A stretch of 64,000 bases of DNA from Streptomyces sp. AC1-42W. Lineage in GTDB: Bacteria; Actinomycetota; Actinomycetes; Streptomycetales; Streptomycetaceae. Positions 43,534-52,975 of this stretch are shown here, one piece after another; the first letter of the stretch is position 1; every line of letters starts with the position of its first letter. A program made the translations under genes and the position numbers. Below the pieces are notes generated by a model that worked only from the letters and a program-made list of their open reading frames with translations, had not been told where the DNA came from and did no database searches. The stretch covers positions 186,001-250,000 of the forward strand of contig NZ_QKWY01000003.1 of NCBI RefSeq assembly GCF_003248355.1, read 5' to 3'.

Positions 43534-43599
43534 GCGCCTGTGTCACCGCTCAAGCGAAACTCATGTGCGCCTGTGTCATAACTCCAGGAAATCTCATGC
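43534..43599. repeat. 33-bp tandem repeat, IS-end remnant
   Basis: Two 33-base units beginning GCGCCTGTGTCA (43534 and 43567) and ending CTCATG. Multiple tandem end repeats of this kind are typical of IS21-family termini. No transposase is left. The 369-base gap 43386-43754 holds only this repeat and the IS630 boundary. Confidence 0.45.
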
Positions 43600-43754
43600 A
43601 CCGCCGGGAGACCGTACAGCCGACGAAAGAAACCGGCCGCGCAAGCGAATCCGGCCGGAAAGGACCACTACCCGGCGACGGAATACGAGATCAAGCCGGC
43701 TCCAGGGACACTCCACCGGGACTCCACCCCGTTGGTGAACAACTTGTACGCCTA

Positions 43755-44926
43755 GTGTCTTGTGATCCGGTTCATGTCACCTGAAGCTCTTTGGTTCGTT
43801 GGACACTGTGTGAACCTCTCTTCGGAACAGGCCGCGGAATTGCGGACGTTGGCGGCGGACCGGCATGTGACTGCGGATGTGGCTCTGCGAGCCCGCATCG
43901 TGTTGTGGGCGGGCGAGGGCCGCCGCCGTAAGGACATCGCCGAACTGGCGGGGGTGTCCGCCCGAACGGTGGACCGCACCAGGACCCGGTACGTGGAGAA
44001 CGGTGTGGCGGGCCTGGTGGAAAGGAAGCGCGGTGGCGGAAAGGAGCAGGTGCCGCCGCAGACCCGCAGCCGGGTGATCGCGCTGACGCGGATGACTCCG
44101 CCACCGGAATCGGGACTGTCGCACTGGTCCACGCGCACACTGGCCGATCACCTGAAGCGGCGCGAGGGCATCAAGGTGTCCTTCCACTACATCGCCCGTG
44201 TCTGGCGGGAGGAGAACCTGAAGCCGCACCGGTCGGGCACTTTCAAACTGTCGAAAGACCCGGCGTTCGCGGAGAAGGTCGCCGATATCGTCGGTCTGTA
44301 CCTGGACCCGCCCGGGGGCGCTGTCGTCCTGTCGGTCGACGAGAAGACGCAGGTGCAGGCGTTGGACAGGACCCAGCCGGTGCTGCCCGTGGCCTTCGCC
44401 GCCACCGAGAAGCGCACCCACGACTACGTGCGGCACGGCACCACGAACCTGTTCGCCGCGCTGAATATCGCCACCGGCGAAGTACTCGGCGAATGCAAGC
44501 CGAACCGGAACGGGGCGAACTTCCTGGCCTTCCTGAAGAAGGTGGTGAAACCGCACGCCGGCAAGGAGATCCATATCGTGCTGGACAACCTGTCCACGCA
44601 CACCACCCCGGACGTGATGGCGTGGCTGGAGAAGAACCCTCACGTGCACTTCCATTTCACCCCCGTCGGCTCTTCCTGGCTGAACCAGATCGAGATCTGG
44701 TTCGGGATCATCACCCGGCAGTCCATCCGTCGCGGCACCTTCTCCAGTGTCCACGTCCTGGTCAAGCAGATCCGCGACTACATCAACTCCTGGAACCAGA
44801 ACCCGAAACCCTTCACCTGGACCGCGACCACCGGCGAGATCCTCGCAAAGGTCCGGCTCGTCGCGACCAGAGTGAGGAAACTCGTCAATAACAACTCGAA
44901 CTGACACGAACCGGATCACAAGACAC
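43755..44926 (+). mobile_element. IS630-family element
   Basis: GTGTCTTGTGATCCGGTTC at the left and its complement at the right (ending CAAGACAC), flanked by TA on both sides, the target of IS630/Tc1 elements. 1,172 bp. Confidence 0.88.
43777..44904 (+). CDS. IS630-family transposase
   Basis: 375 residues. HTH region RRKDIAELAGVSARTVDRTR, then the DDE core: VLSVDEKTQVQALDRTQP, IHIVLDNLSTHTTP and FHFTPVGSSWLNQIEIWFGI (DDE triad D, D, E). Intact with intact ends, so probably mobile. An ATG at 43777 is preferred; a GTG at 43762 lies inside the end repeat. Confidence 0.9.
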   Translation, partial: SPEALWFVGHCVNLSSEQAAELRTLAADRHVTADVALRARIVLWAGEGRRRKDIAELAGVSARTVDRTRTRYVENGVAGLVERKRGGGKEQVPPQTRSRVIALTRMTPPPESGLSHWSTRTLADHLKRREGIKVSFHYIARVWREENLKPHRSGTFKLSKDPAFAEKVADIVGLYLDPPGGAVVLSVDEKTQVQALDRTQPVLPVAFAATEKRTHDYVRHGTTNLFAALNIATGEVLGECKPNRNGANFLAFLKKVVKPHAGKEIHIVLDNLSTHTTPDVMAWLEKNPHVHFHFTPVGSSWLNQIEIWFGIITRQSIRRGTFSSVHVLVKQIRDYINSWNQNPKPFTWTATTGEILAKVRLVATRVRKLVNNNSN

Positions 44927-44983
44927 TAGTTCCGAATCCGTACGAGCCCCCGCTCCACGGCTCCTGACACTCAGTGAGCTCTT

Positions 44984-45733
44984 TCAGCGTTGCCTCTCCA
45001 GGGTGAGAACGGCTTTCGTGATGACGCTCATGCGGTTGGGGCTGATGCGGGATCTTCGGAAGATCTGCCAGGACTTCAGCCGTGCCATGCCGCGCTCGAC
45101 GGGCGCCCGGGCCGCAGACAGAGCTCGGTTGAGGGTCTGCTCGGTGACGGTGAGTTCACCGCCTGGTGGTCGGCGCTTGGCGGTGGTGACCCAGTCGCCG
45201 GCGCCGATGTAGGCCATGTCGGCGAGGACTGGGACGCCCTGGCGCTCGCAGATTCGGAGGATCTTGTGGGTGCGGGCGGCGGTCAGGTCGTGGGTCCTGC
45301 CGGGCAGTGCCGGCGACAGCCACAGAATCTTGCCTACCGGGTCGGTGACGACCTGCACGTTCACGCCGTGCCGCTTGTGCTTGGAGGAGTAGTCGGCCCT
45401 GCCGTCTCCGACGCGGTCGCACTCGGCGAGCGTGCCGTCCAGGAGAACGAAGTCCGGGTCGTGCGCGCGTAGCGTCTTCAGCAGGCCCGGCGACTGCTCG
45501 GCGAGCAGGCCGGTCACTGCAGTGACGTAGGCGTGGGCGGTGCCGACGGATATACCGAAGGCTCCGGCGATCTGGACGAGGGTGTCGTGGCGGCGCAGGT
45601 ACACGAGTGCGATCAGCGCACGGCGATGCGGCGGAAGTTTGCACCGCCGGCCACCCTCGCGGGTGACGATGAGCATAGTGACCCACTCGACCAGGGCGTG
45701 GGGCAGGTCGAGTGCGGCAGGATAGGGAACCAA
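44984..45733 (-). CDS. IS5-type transposase (DDE_Tnp_4)
   Basis: 249 residues. HTH_Tnp_4 (LPPHRRALIALVYLRRHDTL, IAGAFGISVGTAHAYV), then FVLLDGTLAECDRV, KRHGVNVQVVTDPVGKILWLS, LADMAYIGAGDW and APVERGMARLKSWQIFRRSR. Intact. A 10-base direct repeat CTCAGTGAGC lies outside it on both sides (about 44973 and 45858), probably the insertion footprint. The insertion sits just upstream of the MMPL gene. Confidence 0.87.
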   Translation of the reverse strand: MVPYPAALDLPHALVEWVTMLIVTREGGRRCKLPPHRRALIALVYLRRHDTLVQIAGAFGISVGTAHAYVTAVTGLLAEQSPGLLKTLRAHDPDFVLLDGTLAECDRVGDGRADYSSKHKRHGVNVQVVTDPVGKILWLSPALPGRTHDLTAARTHKILRICERQGVPVLADMAYIGAGDWVTTAKRRPPGGELTVTEQTLNRALSAARAPVERGMARLKSWQIFRRSRISPNRMSVITKAVLTLERQR

Positions 45734-45871
45734 CAGGGCTCCTGTGCTGCTGAGTTGAGACGTCGAACACCTCCCTCAACGGCACGGGGGCCCTGTCCGT
45801 TGCGCACCCCGACTCCACACCGGCCCGTCACCCGATCAGTGGCCACCCTGAAAACGCTCAGTGAGCGTCAC

Positions 45872-48058
45872 ATGACGACCCAGACCACGGCACCATCCCC
45901 CACAGAAACGGTTCCACCGCCCGTTCCCCCACCCACCGTTACGAATCGATACGCTGCCTTCGTAGCCGGCCGGCGCTCCAAGTGGGTCGTGCTCGTACTG
46001 TGGCTCCTGCTCATGGGCGTCGGTGGCTCGCTGGCCGCCGGCCTCGCGGACGTGCAGGACAACGACCCCGAGGCATAGCTGCCGTCGAGCGCCCAGTCGA
46101 CCAAGGCGGTACAGCTCGCGGAGGAGTACTTCGCGGACAAGGACACCAGCACCGCGGTCATCGTCTACGCCCGCGAGGGCGGTCTCACCCCGGCGGACCT
46201 GTCCCGGATCGACGGCGACCGCACCCGGCTCGCCGACCAGGTGGCCGTCGGCGACGTCACGCCCGCCGTGGTCTCCGACGACAAGGTCGCGGCCTTCGTG
46301 AGCGTTCCGCTGCGCACCTCGCCCAGCGACAACGCGGTCCTCACCGACAAGGTCAAGGAAGCCGGCGAGATCACCGCCGACGGCATCCCCGCCGGCCTCG
46401 ACGTCAAGATCACCGGTGAGGCCGGAAGCATCACCGACTTCGCCGACGTCTACTCCGGCATGGACGGCGCCCTGCTGGGCATCGCGCTCGCCGTGGCGGC
46501 GGTCCTGCTCCTCCTGACCTACCGCAGCCCGGTGCTGTGGCTGATCCCGCTGATCACCGTCGGGCTGGCCAGCCAGGTGGCGAGCGGCGTGGTCTACCTC
46601 CTCGCCAAGCACGCCGGCCTGATGGTCAACGGCCAGAGCGCCTACGTGCTGATGGTGCTCTCGGTCGGCGTCGGCACCGACTACGCCCTGCTGCTCGTCT
46701 CCCGCTACCGCGAGGAGCTGCACCGGCACGAGGACCGCCACACGGCGATGGCACTGGCCGTGCACGGCTCGCTGCCGGCCCTGGCCGCCTCCGCCGCGAC
46801 GGTGACGATCGCCTCGCTGTGCCTGGTGTTCGGCAGCATGAACAGCACCCAGGGTCTGGGACCGGTCGTCGCCATCGGCGTGGTCCTGGTGTTCTTCGCC
46901 ATGACCTCGCTGCTGCCGGCGCTGCTGGTGATCCTGGGCCGCTGGGTCTTCTGGCCCGCCAAGCCGCGCGTCACCGCCGGATACGACCCGAACTCCGGCC
47001 AGGAGCACGGCACCTGGGCGAAGATCGCCGCCGTCGTGGGCCGTCGCCCGCGCATGGTGTGGGTCGGCACCGCGCTGGTGCTGGGCGTCATGGCGCTGGG
47101 CATCACCGGCGTGCAGACCGGCCAGACCCAGGCGGAGCAGTTCACCGGCAAGGTCGACTCGGTCACCGGCCAGCAGGTCCTGGCCAAGCACTTCCCCGCC
47201 GGCTCGTCCGCCCCCGCGGACGTCTACGTCCAGGACGCCGGGGCCGCGACCGCGAAGGCCGTCGTCGCCAAGGTGCCCGGCGTGGTCTCCGTCGACACCC
47301 AGGTGGCCAAGGGCGGCTGGACGCATCTGGCGGCGGTGCTCCGCGACGCCCCGGACTCCGCGGCGGCCAAGGACACCATCCAGGACATCAGGACGGCCCT
47401 GTCCGACTCGTCCGGCCCGGCGGCCGACGCCGTCGTCGGCGGCCAGAGCGCCGTGGCGCTCGACGTCTCCGAGGCGCAGGGCGACGAAGAGGCGCTGCTG
47501 ATCCCGCTCATCCTCGCGGTGGTGCTGGTGATGCTTCTGATCCTGCTGCGGGCGGCCATCGCGTCCGTGGTGCTGCTCGCGTCCGTGGTGCTGTCGTTCG
47601 GGGCGGCCGTCGGTACGGCGTCCCTGCTGTTCCACGCACTCGACCACGGCAAGATCGACCGCGGCCTGGTGCTGTTCGGCTTCATCTTCCTGGTGGCGCT
47701 GGGCATCGACTACACCATCTTCCTGATGACACGCGCGAAGGAAGAGGTGCGCCTGCGCGGGCACCGCGACGGCATCCTCACCGCGGTGACGGTGACCGGC
47801 GGTGTCATCACGTCGGCGGGCGTGATCCTGGCCGCCACGTTCTGCGTCCTCGCGGCGATCCCCACGGTGAGCGCACTGCAGCAGGGCCTGCTGGTGGCGG
47901 TCGGCATCCTCCTCGACACGTTCCTGGTACGCAGCCTGCTGGTCCCCGCCCTCGCCCTGGACCTGGGCCCCCGCTTCTGGCGACCGGGCCTGACGCAGGA
48001 GCAGACGCAGCCGCGCAACCCCGTCAAGAGCCGGACCGAGGAACCGTCCACCGTCTGA
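45872..48058 (+). pseudogene. MMPL-family transporter with in-frame amber codon
   Basis: 728 codons encoding an RND-like MMPL exporter: first TM (WVVLVLWLLLMGVGGSLAAG), five-TM block (YVLMVLSVGVGTDYALLLVSRYREEL), second periplasmic domain, second five-TM block (FIFLVALGIDYTIFLMTRAKEE). Codon 69 (46076-46078) is TAG between DNDPEA and LPSSAQSTKA, where MMPLs normally have Trp, so TGG to TAG is likely. No ribosome site precedes the ATG, because the IS5-type element abuts it. Probably silent; a GTG or ATG after the stop could restart. Confidence 0.8.
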
Positions 48059-48098
48059 CCCGACCGCCGGACGACCGGCACGCACGACCCGCACGACC

Positions 48099-48133
48099 GG
48101 GCGCCCGGACAGCGACGAGCTGTCCGGGCGCCC
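48099..48133. terminator. Hairpin terminator after MMPL gene
   Basis: GGCGCCCGGACAG and CTGTCCGGGCGCC form a perfect 13-bp stem with a 7-base loop, 40 bases past the MMPL stop. It is directly followed by a parS-like site. Confidence 0.7.
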
Positions 48134-48137
48134 GCCA

Positions 48138-48156
48138 TTTATTACGCCGTAATAAT
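48138..48156. promoter_or_regulatory. parS-like palindrome 7
   Basis: TTTATTACGCCGTAATAAT, one mismatch from the 19-mer, 21 kb from the main cluster. It again sits next to a terminator and at the 3' end of a leftward gene. Confidence 0.65.
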
Positions 48157-48157
48157 C

Positions 48158-48682
48158 CGCGCCCGGCCACCTTCCGCCGCGCCTGCGGTCGTACGAGACG
48201 GTCACGGCCGCGAGCAGCGGCCCCCAGGCGATCAGCGGCAGATAGAGCAGGCCCACGACGAGCCTGCCCCGCGCGGTCAGATCGTCGTGCGGGAGCGACC
48301 ACCAGGCGAGCAGCGGTGTCCACAGCACCGTCAGGGCGAGGGCCCCGAGGCCGGCGGGGATCACGACCGCGAGGCGAGGGAGCGTACGCCCGCCGAGCAC
48401 CGGCGCCCAGCGGGGCAACACCTCGCCCCAGGGCCGTACGAGACCGAGGGCGAGCAGCGCGACCACCTCGCTGACCACGCTGAGACCGATGAGGTACACC
48501 GTGCCCCTGCCGGTGAAGTCCATCGCCGCGTAGCCCTCCACGGTGTAGCCGGCCGGATGCCCTGTCGCCAGGAGAAGGCGCCAGACGCCGGTCGGCAGGG
48601 CGACGAGTGCGCACAGGTGGGCGGCCCGGACCGCCCGGCGGGGCACGGACGGAACGACGGCGACGGTCTGACGAGGAGTCAT
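48158..48682 (-). CDS. Integral membrane protein, 3' end uncertain
   Basis: About 175 residues up to the parS-like site. Four or five hydrophobic segments: VRAAHLCALVALPTGVWRLLL, TVYLIGLSVVSEVVALLALG, LAVVIPAGLGALALTVLW, and RLVVGLLYLPLIAWGPLLAAV. ATG with GGAGG about 9 bases upstream. No stop occurs at the end of the recognisable protein; the frame runs on through the palindrome and antisense to the MMPL gene, so the true C-terminus was probably lost at that junction. Function unknown. Confidence 0.6.
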
Positions 48683-48870
48683 GCGCACCATCCTCCGGGC
48701 CGGTTCGCCCCCCGTCGTCGACTCCGGGAACGAGCTGCCGCCCGCCCCGGCACGAGATTCCGCCCCCCGGCCTCCGCCGTACGGCGGAGCCCCTTCTCAC
48801 CCCGGCCTCCGGACGTCCGGTTCCGTCGCAGGGGGGTCCACGCGACCGCTTCTGTGCTACATATCTGGAC

Positions 48871-49392
48871 ATGAACACGTCTGGTAGAGGCGGGAGTTCG
48901 AGTTCCGTCCATGAGTGGATCAACTCACTGGGTGTGCTGCTCGCGGTGGGGCTCTCCGTATTCGCCCTGTACCGCGACTACACGCAGCAGGCCGAGGACG
49001 AAGTGCGCGAGGCGATGAAGGTCAACGTGTTCTGGACGGGCCCCGCCACCGCCCCGACCGGCCTGCTGGTCGAGAACCAGCAGGACACCCGCATCATGGG
49101 GGTGACGGTCCGTCTGGAAGTGGGCGACGAGACCGTCCAGCGGGTCCAGTTCGACGAGGTCCACTCCTGCCGGCTCGACTGGTTCACCTTCGGCTCCCAC
49201 CAGGCAGAGGTCCGCGCGGACGCCGTGCTCGTCCTCCAGTTCCGCGACGCCTCGGGCAACTGGTGGCAGATGAAGCCCGGCTCGGTCCTGGACCGGATAG
49301 ACGCGGGCACAGCCGGTCGCCCCGGCGGAGACGACCTGGTCACCACCTGGAAACTCCAGCGCAAAACGGACCCCTCCAGCGACTGCGGCTAG
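48871..49392 (+). CDS. Hypothetical membrane-anchored protein
   Basis: 173 residues. One N-terminal membrane segment (INSLGVLLAVGLSVFALY, about 17-34), then an acidic linker (QQAEDEVREAMK) and a compact beta-rich domain ending KLQRKTDPSSDCG. Start MNTSGRGG is the first Met after non-coding-like sequence; no strong ribosome site. No family recognised. Confidence 0.6.
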   Translation: MNTSGRGGSSSSVHEWINSLGVLLAVGLSVFALYRDYTQQAEDEVREAMKVNVFWTGPATAPTGLLVENQQDTRIMGVTVRLEVGDETVQRVQFDEVHSCRLDWFTFGSHQAEVRADAVLVLQFRDASGNWWQMKPGSVLDRIDAGTAGRPGGDDLVTTWKLQRKTDPSSDCG

Positions 49393-49497
49393 GGGGATTC
49401 GTCAGACACCCCTTGGCGCACCCCGGCCGACGACCGGCGCCCCGGGTCGAGAGACCACCCGGCCCGCTGGTAACTTTGCAACAAGTAAAAGAGTAGT

Positions 49498-49848
49498 GTG
49501 GGGCGGGTGGGTGAGGTGCTACAGATCCAGCTGGGGCCCGAGCGGCCCGCCGGCAACGGCGACGGCCTGGGACGGGCCGTGCTCGGATGGCGCCCCGGAA
49601 TGAGCGAGGACGAAGCCTGGCAGGCGGGCCGCGGCATCTGGAAGTTCAACGCCGACCGGGCCCTGTCCCAGGACGAGGTGCAGATCATCAACACCGACGG
49701 CACGGTTCTCGCCGTCGCGAAGGTCACCGGGATCTCCAAGCACGGCGCCCGCTACGCCCTGGAGGGCGACCTGCTGCGCGGCGACCCGCGCGTGGGACGC
49801 CCCACCTCCAACCCCCACCTGTCCCGCAACCCCGTCACCTACATCTGA
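49498..49848 (+). CDS. Hypothetical small protein upstream of the Tap-like gene
   Basis: 116 residues. WKFNADRALSQDEVQIINTD and VLAVAKVTGISKHGARYALEG suggest a small beta-barrel; the end DPRVGRPTSNPHLSRNPVTYI is basic/polar. It ends 13 bases before the Tap-like start, so the three genes 49498-52080 form an operon. Role unknown; by position a telomere accessory protein. Confidence 0.6.
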   Translation: MGRVGEVLQIQLGPERPAGNGDGLGRAVLGWRPGMSEDEAWQAGRGIWKFNADRALSQDEVQIINTDGTVLAVAKVTGISKHGARYALEGDLLRGDPRVGRPTSNPHLSRNPVTYI

Positions 49849-49861
49849 GAGCGGCAGACCG

Positions 49862-51487
49862 ATGAGCGACTTCGCCGCGATCGACTCGCTGCTCGCCTCC
49901 CTCACCCCCCGGCCCGAACTCCCCGAGGCCCACCTGCGCCGCGCCCTGCGCGAACAGGCCGGCCTGTCGAAGGCCCAGGTGGCCAGGGCGCTCGGCGTGA
50001 ACCCGTCCACGGTCACGGGCTGGGAGACCGGCCGGAACCCGACCGGGGAACTGAGGACGAAGTACGCCTACCTCCTGGACGCCCTGGCCGCGAAACTCGC
50101 CCCGCCCGCCCCGGAGCCCGGCGAGGAGGCCGCCCCGCCCCAGGCCGCCCCGTCCCAGGACGCGCCGGACGAGAGCGACCCGGCGGTCGGGCCCGCCGCC
50201 CCCGTGCCGAGCGGCGAGGCGGACGACGTCGAGGCCCTGGCCGGGCCCGAGCCCTGTGTCCTGTGCGGTCATCCGGCCCGCCACCAGGTCGCCGGCTTCC
50301 CCCAGCACCTCGACCCCGCCGAGTGCGCCCCGGCGACCCCAGCCCCGGCGACCCCCGCCCCGGCGACCCCCGCCCCGGCCGCACCCGCCACCCCCGCGGA
50401 CCGGCCGGCACACTCCGCGGACAAGCCGTCCGGCCGGTCCGCGCCGTCCAGGACCCCGTCACCCCCCGGACGCCGTACGCGAACCGCCCCCGACACCGGC
50501 CCGCACAGCCTGATCGCGGCAGCCGCGAACGAGGCCCTCGTCCGGCACGACGGCGACATCAAGGCGGCGACCGCCGCCCTGGTCAAACGGGCGATCCCGG
50601 ACGCGATGGCCCTGCTGGACGACACCCGCAAGGGCGGACGCTACGACATCGTCGCCCACCCCTGGATTCCGGACATCCTGCGCAAGCAGACCGCCCGCGG
50701 CGCCGACCAGATCTGGGAGGCCCGCCCCAAGTGGGCCAGGCCCGGACTGCCGCCCGGCCTGCACGAGGTCACCGCCCTCGACATCAACGGCGCCTACCTG
50801 TCCGCGCTCAAGACCCACCTCCCGATCGGCCAGCTGGAACACACCAGCGGCAACACACACGACCGCCGCCGCGCCGGCGTCCACCTCATCACCCCGCCCG
50901 CCTGGGACCACGGCGCCCACCTGCCCAACCCGATCGGCAACCGCGACGAACCCGGCCCCCTGTGGGTCACCGAACCGACCCTGCGCCTCCTGCTGCGCCT
51001 GGCCGGGCCGAAGTACGCCCTGTGCGACCCGCCGGAGATCCACGAGTCGTTCACCTCGGGCGCGACGGAGAACCTGCTGGAGAAGTTCCGCGTCGCCCTC
51101 AAGGACGCCCGCGACACCGCGATCGCCGAGGGGGACGAGGTGACACTGGAGTACGTGAAGGCGATGTACTCCAAGTTCGTCTCCACGATGGGGGAGTCGA
51201 ACTACAACCGGGAGCTGTACCGTCCGGACTGGATGCACCTGATCCGCTCCCAGGCGTTCGCCAACCTCTGGACGAAGGCGTACAAGGCACACGACGAGGG
51301 CCTCACACCGGTCCGCGTCATGGGCACCGACGAGCTGCACGTCATCGGCGACTGGCGGCGTGTCTTCCCCGAAGGCCGGGGCGTCTTCGAGGTGAAGGTG
51401 AAGGACGTCTACACCATCGGCACCGAACCGGCCGACCCGGCCGCCGCCGGACAGGACGACGACGATGACGACGACGCCGAGAACTGA
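49862..51487 (+). CDS. tap: Tap-like telomere-associated protein (HTH plus DNA polymerase-B-like domain)
   Basis: 541 residues. XRE-type HTH (LSKAQVARALGVNPSTVTGWETG, about 35-58), a Pro/Ala linker with a Cys/His knuckle (C132xxC135...H149...C155), and a C-terminal domain with degenerate family-B polymerase motifs: LDINGAYLSAL (306-316), YVKAMYSKF (431-439) and VMGTDELHVIG (486-496). Streptomyces Tap recruits the terminal protein to telomeres; length is shorter than the classical about 740. Followed 20 bases later by the Tpg-like gene, the order known for tap-tpg. Confidence 0.7.
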   Translation: MSDFAAIDSLLASLTPRPELPEAHLRRALREQAGLSKAQVARALGVNPSTVTGWETGRNPTGELRTKYAYLLDALAAKLAPPAPEPGEEAAPPQAAPSQDAPDESDPAVGPAAPVPSGEADDVEALAGPEPCVLCGHPARHQVAGFPQHLDPAECAPATPAPATPAPATPAPAAPATPADRPAHSADKPSGRSAPSRTPSPPGRRTRTAPDTGPHSLIAAAANEALVRHDGDIKAATAALVKRAIPDAMALLDDTRKGGRYDIVAHPWIPDILRKQTARGADQIWEARPKWARPGLPPGLHEVTALDINGAYLSALKTHLPIGQLEHTSGNTHDRRRAGVHLITPPAWDHGAHLPNPIGNRDEPGPLWVTEPTLRLLLRLAGPKYALCDPPEIHESFTSGATENLLEKFRVALKDARDTAIAEGDEVTLEYVKAMYSKFVSTMGESNYNRELYRPDWMHLIRSQAFANLWTKAYKAHDEGLTPVRVMGTDELHVIGDWRRVFPEGRGVFEVKVKDVYTIGTEPADPAAAGQDDDDDDDAEN

Positions 51488-51507
51488 CGGGGCGGAAGGG
51501 AGTTCAA

Positions 51508-52080
51508 GTGCCTGAGCGTACGCACGAGTTCGGCAAGTACGGTGCCACGGGAGTCAAGGGCCACGAAATCCTGGCCCACCGCCTCGACAGCCTCGCCGAC
51601 TTCATCACCACCCCCGTCACCACCCGGCGCGGCCTCATGGCCCGCCTGCGCTACCTCACCCGCACCCCGCACGCCCGCGCCGCCGCCCGGGACGCGGGCC
51701 TGACCGTCACCGACCGCACCCTGAAGGCGTGGCTGGCAGGCACCCGCAACCCGACGAGGCAGAACCTCTCCCGGATCGAAATCGCCTACCGCACCCTGCG
51801 CCGCCGCAACGTCGCCCGCTACCTCCTGGCCCGCCTCAACCGCGCCGGACGTGGCACCCGCGTCGAGATCCACCCGCTCAACCAGTCCGGCGTGAGCCGG
51901 CCGCGCCAGCGGGTCGTGGAGTTCCGCACCCTCAACATCCGCCACTGGGAAGCCCTCGTCGACGCCTGGTCCACCGGCGACACCCGCGCCCTGGACGACG
52001 CCTGGACCGACCAGATCGTCGACCTGGGCTCGCAATGGGGCCAGTACGAGTACGTCACCAACATCGGCTTCGCCGCCTGA
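51508..52080 (+). CDS. tpg: Tpg-like putative terminal protein
   Basis: 190 residues, close to the about 185 of Tpg, which caps the 5' ends of linear Streptomyces replicons and primes end patching. Helices RRGLMARLRYLTRTPHARAA and an HTH (GLTVTDRTLKAWLAGTRNP) precede a basic stretch (RRRNVARYLLARLNRAGRG) and a C-terminal acidic helix region. GTG start with GGAAGGGAG. Sequence likeness to classical Tpg is only structural by eye; the pairing with the Tap-like gene is the main support. Confidence 0.62.
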   Translation: MPERTHEFGKYGATGVKGHEILAHRLDSLADFITTPVTTRRGLMARLRYLTRTPHARAAARDAGLTVTDRTLKAWLAGTRNPTRQNLSRIEIAYRTLRRRNVARYLLARLNRAGRGTRVEIHPLNQSGVSRPRQRVVEFRTLNIRHWEALVDAWSTGDTRALDDAWTDQIVDLGSQWGQYEYVTNIGFAA

Positions 52081-52140
52081 CCGCGCGGCGCGGCTGCCCG
52101 GGAGATCGGGACCGGGCCGTGCCCGCCCCGGCCGCCCCGA

Positions 52141-52800
52141 TCAGTGCAGCGGGTCGGCGTCGTCCTCGTCCCGCGCCGTGACCATGCCGCCCAGCAGACG
52201 CCGCAGGCAGCGCACCGCCAGGTCGGCGGGCGAGCCGGGCCCCTCGGTCGCCGCCTCGGTGGCGGACCAGACCTCCAGGGCGATCCGGATGGCGTCGGTG
52301 GCCGCCGCCGCGACCAGGCGTACGTCCAGCGGGTCGCGGCGGCCGTCCGTCAGCCGGGCGATGACCGGGACGAGCAACTCCTCCGACTCCTGATTCACGC
52401 GGTACCAGACGGCGCGCAGCGCGGGATCGTCCGCCGCGGCGCGCAGCAGCCCCCGGGTGCGCAGGAGCGCCTCCGTGGCCCGGGGGTCCGGTGTGGCCAG
52501 CGACCGTTCGACCGCGTCGCGCAGCGCCGGCCCCAGCGCGGTGCCCGGCGGCGTCTCGGCCAGCAGCGCGCGCCACTGGTCGGCGCCGACCGTGAGCAGC
52601 GGGCCGACGGCGTCCTGCTTGGAGCGGAAGTACCGGTAGAAGGTCCGCAGCGCGACCCCCGCCCGCCGGGCGATCTCCTCCGCCGTGGTGGCCTCCGGGC
52701 CCCGGGTGGCGAAGAGCTCGGCCGCGGCGTGGGCGATGTCGAGCTGCGTGGCGGCCTTGCGACGTTCGGTCAGCGACGGGGGCGATGGCTCGGTACTCAC
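52141..52800 (-). CDS. TetR-family repressor
   Basis: 219 residues. HTH: LDIAHAAAELFATRG, AEEIARRAGVALRTFYRYFRSKQDAV; the ligand domain is of the common TetR_C type, not the GBL-receptor type. GTG start. It is divergent from the SDR gene at 52976 and likely represses it. Confidence 0.88.
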   Translation of the reverse strand: MSTEPSPPSLTERRKAATQLDIAHAAAELFATRGPEATTAEEIARRAGVALRTFYRYFRSKQDAVGPLLTVGADQWRALLAETPPGTALGPALRDAVERSLATPDPRATEALLRTRGLLRAAADDPALRAVWYRVNQESEELLVPVIARLTDGRRDPLDVRLVAAAATDAIRIALEVWSATEAATEGPGSPADLAVRCLRRLLGGMVTARDEDDADPLH

Positions 52801-52975
52801 CCCAGAAGCGTACGGCCTGCGACCACCCGGAGGCATGTCGTGACAAGATGGCAAAACGTGCCACCTAGGCGTACGGTGAAGTGGAAGGCAAGGGCGCCGG
52901 CGGGCAGAACAGGCCGCGACGGGCGCCGGAAAGGGCCTGACCGACGACGTCGCCGGGCCGAGTAGGAGAGCGCAC

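Noticed and set aside
45836..48691. A 951-codon membrane protein
   Set aside because: Only the first 175 codons look like protein; the remainder is antisense to the MMPL gene with Asp/His/Arg-rich composition.
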